From contig NZ_CP160680.1 of NCBI RefSeq assembly GCF_040784935.1, forward strand, positions 1,231,501 through 1,295,500: a stretch of DNA of 64,000 bases, in the 5' to 3' direction. Source of the DNA: Lewinella sp. LCG006 (GTDB lineage: Bacteria > Bacteroidota > Bacteroidia > Chitinophagales > Saprospiraceae). The translations under genes and the position numbers were made by a program. The notes under the pieces are model-generated. The model made no database searches. It was not told the origin of the DNA and saw only the letters and a program-made list of their open reading frames with translations. Shown here piece by piece: positions 33,610 to 41,358 of this stretch; position 1 is the first letter of the stretch; each line of letters opens with the position of its first letter.

Positions 33610-34962
33610 CTAGTCTGCACCAAAAATCTCGGCCAACTTTGCTTCCAGCTGCGCGCCGCGCAGTCCGCGAGCGATGATCTTCCCTTCGGCATCCAAGAGG
33701 ATGGTATGGGGGATAGAGCTTACACTGTACATTTGGGCCACTTCGTTTTTCCAGCCTTTGAGGTCGCTGACTTGTAGCCACTGGAGGCCATCCTGCTCGA
33801 TGGCTTTGAGCCAGCGGTCTTTGGTATTATCGAGGCTGACGCCCAGGATTTCGAAGCCTTGTGCTTTATAGGTATCGTAGACGCGCTTGACGTTGGGGTT
33901 CTCTTTCCGGCAAGGGCCACACCAGCTCGCCCAGAAATCGACCAACACGACTTTGCCGCGCAGGTCGCTCAGGCTGATCGACTCTCCATTGGGGGTGGCT
34001 TGTGTGAAATCTGGTGCTTCGCCACCAATCATGAAACTCTTTTGGCTTTCAATCTGCTTGGCCAAATCAGCCGCCGCCTTGGGGTCTTGTTCGCTGAAAT
34101 GGTCGATAAACTGCTGGGCGTAGGTGCCAAAAGCAGGATGATTCTTTTGCTTCAGGATGGCGATAATCCCGCCAAGGGCTAATTTCTCCGCCATACTTCC
34201 TTCGGGGATGGTGGCAAAAGTTGGGTCTACCGCAGCAGTAAAAGCTTCTTTTTCGGTATAGACCTGAGAAAGCGTATTGGTATAATTTTTGAACCCTTCG
34301 TACACCCAAGGCAACTCGTGGTAGGCCTCATCCTGCCAGTCGACAAACTGGAAAAATTCGCGGGCGAAGTAGGCAATCTCGTTGTCGTAATTCTCTTCAC
34401 CGTGGTTGAAGTAACTCAGGTAGGTATTGAGTGCAGCGACCCTACCGAGGAAAGGGTTAGCCGTTTTCAATGAATCCAACAAGCGAATCCGACGCTGATC
34501 GACCTCGGCCATCATCTCAATCGACTGTGGCTTGAGAGATTCTTTGCGAAAACTCATCCGGTACATTTGTACCGCTTGTTGGTTGTCTTGATTGATGCTA
34601 TTAAACTCTTCTTTCAGGGCGTTGTACTGGTCATTGATAACCGAGTTGTTGACCACCGAAGGAGTAGCTCCATTACAGCTGATGTTCAACACTACACCCT
34701 CTTCACCGCCCAGCACAATCGGCTGCAAATTTGCCGGATCAGGGCCGAAATAATAAAACCGGTGTCCATCCGCCGGAATTTCAAACTCGTAAACATTGTT
34801 GTTCCCACTGGCCGCGACGACAGGCTTGAAAGCGGTGCCATCAAAAGTGTACAAGGCCAAATCCTTGGTACAGGCTTGGGTTTCCGCTTTTACGATAAGT
34901 GTTTGCTGTGCCTGAAGCAAAAAGCAGGCCAGCAAGAGGGAGCATAAAATGGTGTAACGCAT
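33610..34962 (-). CDS. TlpA-like periplasmic thiol-disulfide oxidoreductase
   Basis: A 450-residue secreted protein. ATG at 34962 gives the signal peptide MRYTILCSLLLACFLLQAQ. Residues 20-110 look like the DUF4369-type beta domain often fused to these proteins; a helical middle follows. The C-terminal thioredoxin fold (about 315-450: GGEAPDFTQATPNGESISLSDLRGKVVLVDFWASWCGPC) has the redox pair Cys346/Cys349 in WCGPC, LGVSLDNTKDRW, and the cis-proline loop SVSSIPHTILLD. It probably reduces or isomerises disulfides in the periplasm. The upstream alternative start (14 codons earlier) would bury the signal peptide. Confidence 0.93.
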   Translation of the reverse strand: MRYTILCSLLLACFLLQAQQTLIVKAETQACTKDLALYTFDGTAFKPVVAASGNNNVYEFEIPADGHRFYYFGPDPANLQPIVLGGEEGVVLNISCNGATPSVVNNSVINDQYNALKEEFNSINQDNQQAVQMYRMSFRKESLKPQSIEMMAEVDQRRIRLLDSLKTANPFLGRVAALNTYLSYFNHGEENYDNEIAYFAREFFQFVDWQDEAYHELPWVYEGFKNYTNTLSQVYTEKEAFTAAVDPTFATIPEGSMAEKLALGGIIAILKQKNHPAFGTYAQQFIDHFSEQDPKAAADLAKQIESQKSFMIGGEAPDFTQATPNGESISLSDLRGKVVLVDFWASWCGPCRKENPNVKRVYDTYKAQGFEILGVSLDNTKDRWLKAIEQDGLQWLQVSDLKGWKNEVAQMYSVSSIPHTILLDAEGKIIARGLRGAQLEAKLAEIFGAD

Positions 34963-35212
34963 CGGGTAATAATTGAGATTCTTTATCATTTTTTCAAAAA
35001 ACAAAATTAGGGCTTATTCAGCGGAATGACAACCCAGTAGATTAAAGCCACCGAATACTTCGATAAAAAGGGGCATCTGGTCGAAACAACGGCTCCAAGG
35101 CCAACCTCTTATCGTTAGAAATCGTTAATTTGCTATAGATTATTACCCCAGCGGGCAGGAATCATCAAAAAGATGCCTCTTATTCAACAGTATAAACAAT
35201 AATAACAACAAC

Positions 35213-35698
35213 ATGACTACCCAACGCTCCTATCAATTTGGTGGCAACAACAAAAGCCCTTTTCAGGGTATCGTTGGCATCGTGGTAGGTATCCTTTTTT
35301 TGTTTGCTCTTTTCTTCTTTGTCCAGATTCTCTTCAAGATCCTCTGGTTCCTTTTACCGGTGATCGTGATCGCCACGGCAGTCATTGATTATAAGGTGAT
35401 CCTCAACTATTTTGGTTGGATAGGAAAACTTTTCAAAAACAATGCGCTGGCCGGATTGGCAATGAGTGCGCTTACCATTATTGGTGCGCCAGTCGTGGCA
35501 CTTTTCCTATTAGGGAAGGCTTTGCTCCGCAAAAAAATAAAGGACGTACAAACGGAGGCAGAACTCCGCCAAAACGGCGAATTCGTTGAATACGAAGAAC
35601 TGGACAGCGAAACGATGGATTTGCCGCCGTTGGAGTCGCCCTTGCGTGCCGATCCACCACCCAAGAAAGATACGGGCTACGACGACATGTTCCGTTAG
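35213..35698 (+). CDS. Small membrane protein of unknown function
   Basis: A 161-residue protein. After a polar start (MTTQRSYQFGGNNKSPFQG) come two adjacent membrane segments (about 20-60, VGIVVGILFLFALFFFV and ILWFLLPVIVIATAVI) and a third (about 80-105, ALAGLAMSALTIIGAPVVAL). The cytoplasmic-looking C-terminal tail is basic, then acidic and proline-rich (YEELDSETMDLPPLESP) and ends KKDTGYDDMFR. No family is recognised. It stands alone; the 208-nt region before it is AT-rich and may hold its promoter. Confidence 0.75.
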   Translation: MTTQRSYQFGGNNKSPFQGIVGIVVGILFLFALFFFVQILFKILWFLLPVIVIATAVIDYKVILNYFGWIGKLFKNNALAGLAMSALTIIGAPVVALFLLGKALLRKKIKDVQTEAELRQNGEFVEYEELDSETMDLPPLESPLRADPPPKKDTGYDDMFR

Positions 35699-35731
35699 TC
35701 GCTGCGCTCCTGTACAGGGATATTTAGTAGA

Positions 35732-35811
35732 GGGTAGAGGATAGGGTCGCCTTTAAGGGATTCCCGTCTCTCTACCCAATGTTCAGGTATGCCTGAACAA
35801 TCCCTCTACCC
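35732..35811 (+). terminator. Nested inverted repeats after the membrane protein gene
   Basis: GGGTAGAGG (35732-35740) pairs with CCTCTACCC (35803-35811), enclosing a perfect GTTCAGG-TATG-CCTGAAC hairpin (35781-35798). It lies about 35 nt downstream of the stop codon. The remainder of the gap, to 35911, shows nothing else. Confidence 0.55.
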
Positions 35812-35911
35812 CCCTCGGGAACTTTTCCCTCCGCTTGCTGGTTATCCTCCTCAAATAAGCAAATGACATGTATTCAGCACAGCACATTTTCAAGATTTTC
35901 GGTAAAGGGTT

Positions 35912-35986
35912 AGCGCCTTAACGGAAGTCTTATGTCCTGGCTATACAGTGCAAAAGCGCCTTCCGTTGATTCGGGAGGCGCTTTTG
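35912..35986 (+). terminator. Terminator-like hairpin with a competing upstream segment, before the tRNA array
   Basis: CAAAAGCGCCTTCCG (35951-35965) and CGGGAGGCGCTTTTG (35972-35986) form a 15-bp stem with loop TTGATT followed by TCTTTT. Just upstream, AGCGCCTTAACGGAAG (35912-35927) repeats part of the left arm (AGCGCC) and contains AACGGAAG, the inverse complement of CTTCCGTT at 35960-35967. Two mutually exclusive foldings are therefore possible. The hairpin ends 15 nt before the first tRNA. Confidence 0.6.
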
Positions 35987-36001
35987 TCTTTTGTGGTTCA
36001 T

Positions 36002-36075
36002 GCTTGTGTAGCGTAATGGGTTAACGCATCCGTCTGATACGCGGAAGATTGGTGATTCGAGTCCATCCACAAGCA
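36002..36075 (+). tRNA. tRNA-Ile-like gene (anticodon GAT), first of three
   Basis: Acceptor GCTTGTG/CACAAGC is perfect; TA at positions 8-9; D-arm GCGT/ACGC with GGG in the loop; anticodon arm TCCGT-CTGATAC-GCGGA; T-loop TTCGAGT with stem GGTGA/CCATC, which has one G-T and an A-C mismatch next to the loop. Discriminator A, no CCA. The acceptor is unlike the usual tRNA-Ile(GAT) of rRNA operons, so charging identity is uncertain. Confidence 0.75.
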
Positions 36076-36083
36076 CCTCATAT

Positions 36084-36155
36084 CCCTTCAAAGCATTGCT
36101 GGCGATGCACCGGATTTTTGCTCCGGGTAACCAGGTTCGATTCCTGGTGGGGGGA
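36084..36155 (+). tRNA. tRNA-Lys-like gene (anticodon TTT), second of three
   Basis: Acceptor CCCTTCA/TGGGGGG (two G-T wobbles), D-arm GCAT/ATGC with loop TGCTGGCG, anticodon arm CCGGA-TTTTTGC-TCCGG, variable GTAA, perfect T-arm CCAGG-TTCGATT-CCTGG, discriminator A. G at position 37 after a TTT anticodon is unusual for tRNA-Lys. It begins 8 nt after the first tRNA. Confidence 0.72.
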
Positions 36156-36172
36156 CTTTTTAAACTCAAAAA

Positions 36173-36245
36173 GGGAACTTAGCAAAGATGGTCTATGCGC
36201 CGGATTGAAGCTCCGGATATGGTGGATCGTTACCACCAGTTCCCG
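36173..36245 (+). tRNA. tRNA-Phe-like gene (anticodon GAA), third of three
   Basis: Acceptor GGGAACT/AGTTCCC is perfect, TA at 8-9, D-arm GCAA/ATGC with one mismatch, anticodon arm CCGGA-TTGAAGC-TCCGG, T-stem GGTGG/CCACC perfect but with an odd loop, ATCGTTA, in place of TTCGANT. It shares the anticodon-arm frame CCGGATT-NNN-GCTCCGG with the second gene. A terminator follows 3 nt later. It could be functional or decaying. Confidence 0.7.
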
Positions 36246-36247
36246 CA

Positions 36248-36278
36248 TTTTGGAGGGAGGTCGGTGCTACCTCCAAAA
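36248..36278. terminator. Terminator between the tRNA array and the SusC-like gene
   Basis: TTTTGGAGG (36248-36256) pairs with CCTCCAAAA (36270-36278), loop 13 nt. It sits 2 nt after the last tRNA and 2 nt before the stop codon of the converging SusC-like gene, so it serves both directions. Confidence 0.75.
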
Positions 36279-36279
36279 G

Positions 36280-39069
36280 TCAAAACACCACCCCCACCCC
36301 TAACACCACCGTTCTGCTAGGCAAATAATGATTGCGGCGATCAACACCTGGTGCCAGGCGATTGGCATCTATGGGGGCATTTTGCTGACTACCAAAGGCT
36401 GTGGGGCCCAAATCTTCTAAAGAGGGCTCCGGATCAGCTCCGGTGTAGTTGGTAATGGTGATCAGGTTTTGACCCGTAAGGGAAATCTGGAGGGATTTAT
36501 TACCACCATTCTTACCTAATGAGAAGCTACGGGCGATACGCAGATTGTCCAGCTTCAGAAAATCAGCTTTTTCTACGTACAGCGAAGAATACCGGGGGAC
36601 ACGGAGCTCATCAATCGCTAATTCCGTATCCACAAAATTGTAAAACCGCGTTCCGAAAACCTGCCGGGGTTCGTAATAAATCCTTTGCATGTTCACCAAG
36701 CTGTGACCAAATGCTCCCCGCAAAAATAGTTGTACCTGCCATTGTCCGGTGCGCAACTGATGGCTCCAGCCCAATTCAAAATCAGGCAAACCATTTCCTA
36801 GGTACCGAAAATCTCCTTCTGATGAAAATGCCGACCCCGCATCTGTAACCAATTGCCCATCCTGGTTGACGTCTTCCAAAACCTGGTTTCCTCCTGCGAC
36901 GACGCCCGTGAAGACCGGCCCCACAATGGCACCTAGCTCCGCCCCCGTCCGTACAGTTACGGCCGGATTGAAAAATGGACCGCCACCCTCCGTCGCAAAA
37001 TAAGGGCCATACTTCTCATCAGCGTATCGCGTGTTAAAGGTTGAAAAAATCACTCCCGTTGAATAATCGAATCTAGTCGTTTGCGCCAACTGCAGGCTGA
37101 GCCCTAGCTCCATACCTCTGGAGCTCAATGCATTGAGATTGCCGTAACGCTGACTAGATCCCACAAATTGCAGTGTGATCCAATCCTTCACCTCCCGGAT
37201 GTACCCATCAGCAAAAACCGTCACTCCTCCTTTCTGAAAATCGAAGCCGATGTTCATTTCCTTTTTTTCTTCCCACTTAAGGGAAGGATTACTCGTCCAG
37301 CGGATATTTTCGACAATAGAGTTATTTGTTTGCTGAATCAAAACGACCCTCTCCTGGGATAAGCCTCCGCGATCTGGCAGTCCGCCGGTCACGCCGTAGC
37401 CCACTCTTAGTCGGAATTGATCGATCTTCTCCATGTTCCACAACTCCTTGAAATTGATGGCCGCTCCGATCCCCGGGAAGAGGCCCCAGCGATTGTTTTC
37501 TCCCAATTTACTGGCACCTTCGTAACGCAAGGAAGCATTCAGCACCAGCTTATCCGCAAAATCGAAGTTCATGCGCCCAAAAAAGGCCGACACCTTATTC
37601 GACCAGGCATTATTGATGGTATCCGTACGCGTAGCTACATCCACCCATTTTTCGTAGCTTCCAATCCGCTTGGTGCCAATTAAGTCCGGGTTGGCAAAAC
37701 CATACAAGCCCAGGAATTGATCCTCGTGATTACCATCCTGATAAGCGGCACCCAACATTAAATCCATGGTCGACTTACGGTAGGATTTCTGGAAAGTGCC
37801 AAACAATTCGTACAGAGAAAAAGCATCTTCTTGGTCGTTAAGATCCGCTCGGCCTTTGTTTTCGTCCCTCGGGCCATAGGCATTACCCCGAAAGTAAGAC
37901 TGAGGAGAATAATAAGCCCTTTCGTTGGAGAATACCTGCTGGTAAGCATACCGGAAGTTGAGCGACAAGCCAGTACCGATTTTATACTTCAACAAGGCAG
38001 CGGTGTTGAAGGCCTGTAATCTACCATCTCTTTCGTTCTGCTCAACCAATGCTTTTGGGTTGAAAGCATCGAAAAGGCCTACGCTCTCAAAGTAGCCGCC
38101 AAATTGTTCCGTATCTAACGGAAACGGACTGTTCTGGGCCAAGATAGGATTGGTGGGATTGAAAGTCACCGCATACCGAAAAGCTTCATTGAAGCCAAGT
38201 TGGCTGTTTTGGTCGGTAAAGGAAGCAGTTACCTGTACCTCAAGCATATCCTCTATGAGCTCACTAGCAATATTCATCCTGGTATTGATGCGACTGAACC
38301 CGGATTTATTCAATACACCTTCAACTTGCCGGTAATTTCCGGCCAGCTGGTAGTGGGTGTTTCCACGCTGCCCCGCTACTGCCAAGCGATGGGTGTTAGC
38401 GATACCATCGCGTTGAATCTCCTCCAACCAATTGGTCGTAGCGCCAAAGTCGGCACCTTGCTGTTGACGAAACGCGGCGGCATCAAGGACTGCTACTCCT
38501 GGATAGGCCGTCGAAATGGCCGCCTGTCCTTGATAAGAAAAGATCGTTGTGTCTTTTGAAAAATCACTCCCCACCGTAGAAATGAGCACGACACCATTAG
38601 ACGCCCGGATGCCGTACATGGCTTGGGAAGCCCCATCTTTAAGGATGCTCATGGAAGTAATATCGTTAGGATCGACGTTCTGAATAGAGGCTCCTACCAC
38701 GCCGTCAATGACATAAAGGGGCTGTTGCTGAGCATAGGAAGACAAGCCCCTGATACGGATAAGGCTCATCACGTTGGGGTCGCCGCCCCGGTTGTATACC
38801 TGTACCCCAGGCACTCTACCTTGAAGGAGCAGTAAGGGGTCGGAAATCAAACCCTGGTTAAAATCTTTTTGAGCAATCGTGACAACTGCTCCGGTTTTGT
38901 TTTGCGCCTGGTAGCCCCCATCGTTAAGCGGCATGTCGACACCTGCGATTTCTTGAGGTATTACGCCCCCCACTAAAGTATCTTGCTGCGCGAACAACGA
39001 TGCTACACTGAGTAAGAAGAAGCTGCCGAAAAGAATACTTTGTAAATGGAGGGCCTTTGGTAAAATCAT
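36280..39069 (-). CDS. SusC/RagA-like TonB-dependent outer-membrane receptor
   Basis: A 929-residue receptor. Signal peptide MILPKALHLQSILFGSFFLLSV with cleavage near LFAQQ. It lacks the carboxypeptidase-like N-terminal domain usual in SusC and goes after a short linker straight to the plug (about 60-165: VVTIAQKDFNQGLISDPLLLLQGRVPGVQV, IRIRGLSSYAQQQPLYVIDGVV, SILKDGASQAMYGIRASNGVVLI), typical of the SusC subfamily. A beta-barrel runs to PSRTVVLGVGVVF. No SusD gene is next to it, so the surface partner, if any, lies elsewhere. The start codon is 8 nt from a (CA)11 tract, suggesting variable expression. Confidence 0.92.
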   Translation of the reverse strand: MILPKALHLQSILFGSFFLLSVASLFAQQDTLVGGVIPQEIAGVDMPLNDGGYQAQNKTGAVVTIAQKDFNQGLISDPLLLLQGRVPGVQVYNRGGDPNVMSLIRIRGLSSYAQQQPLYVIDGVVGASIQNVDPNDITSMSILKDGASQAMYGIRASNGVVLISTVGSDFSKDTTIFSYQGQAAISTAYPGVAVLDAAAFRQQQGADFGATTNWLEEIQRDGIANTHRLAVAGQRGNTHYQLAGNYRQVEGVLNKSGFSRINTRMNIASELIEDMLEVQVTASFTDQNSQLGFNEAFRYAVTFNPTNPILAQNSPFPLDTEQFGGYFESVGLFDAFNPKALVEQNERDGRLQAFNTAALLKYKIGTGLSLNFRYAYQQVFSNERAYYSPQSYFRGNAYGPRDENKGRADLNDQEDAFSLYELFGTFQKSYRKSTMDLMLGAAYQDGNHEDQFLGLYGFANPDLIGTKRIGSYEKWVDVATRTDTINNAWSNKVSAFFGRMNFDFADKLVLNASLRYEGASKLGENNRWGLFPGIGAAINFKELWNMEKIDQFRLRVGYGVTGGLPDRGGLSQERVVLIQQTNNSIVENIRWTSNPSLKWEEKKEMNIGFDFQKGGVTVFADGYIREVKDWITLQFVGSSQRYGNLNALSSRGMELGLSLQLAQTTRFDYSTGVIFSTFNTRYADEKYGPYFATEGGGPFFNPAVTVRTGAELGAIVGPVFTGVVAGGNQVLEDVNQDGQLVTDAGSAFSSEGDFRYLGNGLPDFELGWSHQLRTGQWQVQLFLRGAFGHSLVNMQRIYYEPRQVFGTRFYNFVDTELAIDELRVPRYSSLYVEKADFLKLDNLRIARSFSLGKNGGNKSLQISLTGQNLITITNYTGADPEPSLEDLGPTAFGSQQNAPIDANRLAPGVDRRNHYLPSRTVVLGVGVVF

Positions 39070-39076
39070 ACTTGTT

Positions 39077-39098
39077 TGTGTGTGTGTGTGTGTGTGTG
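39077..39098. repeat. (TG)11 / (CA)11 microsatellite in the SusC leader
   Basis: Eleven uninterrupted TG units on the plus strand, read as (CA)11 on the SusC coding strand, ending 8 nt before its ATG. This is long enough for slipped-strand length change. It occupies the ribosome-binding region, so unit number would change spacing and leader structure but not the reading frame. Confidence 0.95.
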
Positions 39099-39191
39099 TT
39101 AAGGTGATAAAAGTTACACCCTTTTACTTTATTGGCTCTTCCTATTTTTGGGGAAACATCAATACTCATTGGGTTCTGATCATTTTTCTAA

Positions 39192-39247
39192 CGGTTGCCA
39201 ACCCGCCGCACTGGAGCGAAGCGGAAGTATGGACGGGTTGGCAACCG
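39192..39247. repeat. 14-bp perfect inverted repeat
   Basis: CGGTTGCCAACCCG (39192-39205) and its exact inverse complement (39234-39247), loop 28 nt with its own CCGC/GCGG pairing. It lies between the SusC start and the 3' end of the HTH gene and probably terminates the HTH/GNAT operon. Confidence 0.75.
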
Positions 39248-39275
39248 ATGGGCGCGTTTATTTATATTTTCTTCC

Positions 39276-39815
39276 TTACGCTCTATAAGCAACTGCTCTT
39301 TGTACTTTTGTCGCTATTTTCTTCCTAGTTGATTTATCTTGAGCAATTTCATACTCTTGCTTCTTAATCATTAATTTCCACCAAACTAATGCAGGAACAA
39401 GCGTACCTGAATGTTCTTCTAAGCTATAAATAAATTCCATGTTAGGGGATTCTCGATTATTTATAACTCTGCTAAGCTTTGTATAATGGACGTTTAGTTC
39501 TTCTGATAATTTCTTTTTGGTTCGCTTTAAGATTCTAGTATACTCTTCTAATTGAGTACCGAAATCCATAGATTTTTCATAATCCCTGTTTTCAATATAG
39601 TCTTCAAGTTGATAGCGGAATCTCAAAAGGTCGGAGTAAGTTCTTTGATCTTCTGTTGTTTCAGAAAGCAGTTTCATTCTAAATGCTCTCAACTCTTCAT
39701 TTACCTTTTCTTTTTCTTCAGCGGTCAAATCAGCAGGAATCAGCATAGCGTCAGCTATTTCCTCATCAGTATACTGTTTGCGCAGCTTTTCATATACTTT
39801 TTCGTAATTACTCAT
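39276..39815 (-). CDS. Helix-turn-helix protein, candidate antitoxin
   Basis: A 179-residue protein. The N-terminal two thirds are charged and helical (YEKVYEKLRKQYTDEEIADA, LTAEEKEKVNEELRAFRMKLL); an XRE-like helix-turn-helix follows (about 100-140: KLSEELNVHYTKLSRVINN, then ESPNMEFIYSLEEHSG), with a basic tail (KKQEYEIAQDKSTRKK). Its start codon overlaps the end of the upstream GNAT gene by 8 nt, so translation is coupled. A DNA-binding protein encoded second in a two-gene AT-rich operon fits a HigA-like antitoxin. I cannot confirm neutralising activity from sequence. Confidence 0.75.
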   Translation of the reverse strand: MSNYEKVYEKLRKQYTDEEIADAMLIPADLTAEEKEKVNEELRAFRMKLLSETTEDQRTYSDLLRFRYQLEDYIENRDYEKSMDFGTQLEEYTRILKRTKKKLSEELNVHYTKLSRVINNRESPNMEFIYSLEEHSGTLVPALVWWKLMIKKQEYEIAQDKSTRKKIATKVQRAVAYRA

Positions 39816-40278
39816 CTTTTAAATATTTTGTAATGATAGACTGGGCAACCTCTAGAAAAACAACCATACTCCTACCTGTCATAAGAAACCCAAACTTCTC
39901 CTGATAATAATTGACCAGTCGGGTTTTGGGCACAAGGGATACAAAACCATCATATCCTTTTTTAAAAGACATTTCACAAGCAAATCCAATCAAACAGCCA
40001 GGAATACCATCGATTTCTTTTTCCTTACCTCGATAAGGGATCGCCGATTCTATCAAATTTATATGAATTCTTAGTTCTTCACTTACATCCGTTAATGAAA
40101 TTAAGCCGAGTAATTCAGTGCTACCTGATCTTACTATAGCGTATACTTCATTTGCTTCTTCTAGTGACCAATCGAACTCGAATTTTTTACCCCCTTTTAA
40201 TTTCTTGATCTTAGCTTTAGTGAGCTTCTTTATCTTTCCATTGATTTTGTTTCCGGTTTTAGTATCTACCAGATTCAT
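39808..40278 (-). CDS. GNAT-fold acetyltransferase, candidate toxin
   Basis: A 156-residue protein. A lysine-rich start (KTGNKINGKIKKLTKAKIKKLKGGKKFEF) precedes a GNAT fold: strand VYAIVRSGSTELLGLISLTD, IHINLIESAI, the cofactor-side helix PGCLIGFACEMSFKKGYDG, then VSLVPKTRLVNYYQEKFGFLMTG, where YYQEKFGF is the usual motif B. The acetyl-CoA loop is degenerate compared with canonical Q/RxxGxG/A. It is first in an operon with the HTH gene. Several GNAT toxins acetylate aminoacyl-tRNA, but those use RHH antitoxins; here the partner is XRE-like. It could instead be an ordinary N-acetyltransferase. Confidence 0.75.
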   Translation of the reverse strand: MNLVDTKTGNKINGKIKKLTKAKIKKLKGGKKFEFDWSLEEANEVYAIVRSGSTELLGLISLTDVSEELRIHINLIESAIPYRGKEKEIDGIPGCLIGFACEMSFKKGYDGFVSLVPKTRLVNYYQEKFGFLMTGRSMVVFLEVAQSIITKYLKDE

Positions 40279-40297
40279 ATGCCCCTTCGTTTACTTA

Positions 40298-40328
40298 CAA
40301 AAATACTAATTTTTATTTACAAAATCAA
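40298..40328 (-). promoter_or_regulatory. Bacteroidota-type promoter of the GNAT/HTH operon
   Basis: Read on the minus strand: TTG (40326-40328), 20-nt spacer, TATTTTTG (40298-40305). The predicted start point leaves a leader of only about 15 nt before the ATG at 40278. The surrounding 150 nt are strongly AT-rich. Confidence 0.7.
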
Positions 40329-40424
40329 TAAATATTTTTGCAAAAAAAACACACGCTATGTTTTTATTTATAAAAACCAGTCTTTTTCTAGTTCATCTTC
40401 TTTCATAAAACAAAAATAGCCCCC

Positions 40425-41138
40425 CTAATCACTCGCCATCGCAATCGTCGCCATACTCAATCTCGTAGCTGGCAAGGCCAACAGTTGTGTAGCACAAGCT
40501 TCCAACGTAGCGCCGGTCGTTAGTACATCATCGACCAGCAAGATATGTTTTCCCTGAACGAGTTCCGGCTTTTTTACCCGAAAGGCGGTCTGTGCATTTT
40601 CTAGTCGTTCCTGACGTGATTTGCGGGTCTGTGATTCGGCGTATTCCGGGCGTTCGAGGGCGTAAGGATAGTGAGGAATTTCCATGCTCTCGGCCAAGCC
40701 ACCTCCAAAAGCAGCGGCTTGATTGTAGCCCCGCTGGTGTTGCTTACGCGGATGGAGGGGTACAGGTATGATGGCTTCTATGTCTTGAAAATGGCTTTGC
40801 TCTCGCAATTGCTGCCCGAACAGTAGGCCCAGTTGATGCCCGATCTCTGGTTTGTGATCGTATTTGAGTTGGTGGATCAGGCGTTGTACCCGGCCGGATT
40901 TTGAAAAATAGTATTGAGCGGCACCGGTTTCCAGCGGTACTCTGCCCCAAAAGACTTCGGTGAAAGCGTTTTCCTTTTGCTCGTGTTGCTTGGTTTTGGG
41001 TAACTGAAATTCACAGCTCAAACAGAGCAACTCGTTATTAGGGGGTAAATTATTCCCACAGGCCAGGCAGAGCTTGGGATAAAGCAGGTTGAAAAAATCA
41101 TGCAGCCAACGAAAATGGCGAGTAGCAGTAGTAGTCAA
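40425..41138 (-). CDS. comF: ComF family phosphoribosyltransferase-like protein
   Basis: A 237-residue protein of the ComF family, linked to DNA uptake in competent bacteria and related to phosphoribosyltransferases. An N-terminal zinc ribbon has Cys24, Cys27, Cys39 and Cys42 (CLACGNN ... LLCLSC). The core shows YFSKSGRVQRLIHQLKYDHKPE, IIPVPLHPRKQHQRGYNQA and the PRPP-binding loop ILLVDDVLTTGATLEAC. No ATG precedes the zinc ribbon: the frame is closed upstream by TAA, so the start must be TTG at 41138 (or a non-Met alternative), which is unusual. It stands alone, head-to-head with the NADAR gene. Confidence 0.93.
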   Translation of the reverse strand: MTTTATRHFRWLHDFFNLLYPKLCLACGNNLPPNNELLCLSCEFQLPKTKQHEQKENAFTEVFWGRVPLETGAAQYYFSKSGRVQRLIHQLKYDHKPEIGHQLGLLFGQQLREQSHFQDIEAIIPVPLHPRKQHQRGYNQAAAFGGGLAESMEIPHYPYALERPEYAESQTRKSRQERLENAQTAFRVKKPELVQGKHILLVDDVLTTGATLEACATQLLALPATRLSMATIAMASD

Positions 41139-41358
41139 AGCCGATTGGTTTTAAAAACGAATCTCCATAGAGCGCTGCGCTTGGCACGCAAAAACTTTAC
41201 TAAACTACTAAATTTGTCCGATAATAAAAATTTCATCCACCGCCGCATAGCCCACGAATTACAAACAGGATATAACGCGTACAGGAGGAACCATTTCCCT
41301 TTATTATCTCTTAGTGTTTTGATAAAAATAAAGCCTTTAAACCCTAAAACAAACCCCG

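Noticed and set aside
36002-36280. Prophage or integrative element at the tRNA array
   Set aside because: No integrase, att-like duplicated tRNA end or phage gene is seen on either side within the window.
39080-39328. Plus-strand frame starting in the TG tract
   Set aside because: Begins C-V-C-V from the microsatellite and shows no domain or codon bias; it overlaps the HTH gene's end on the other strand.
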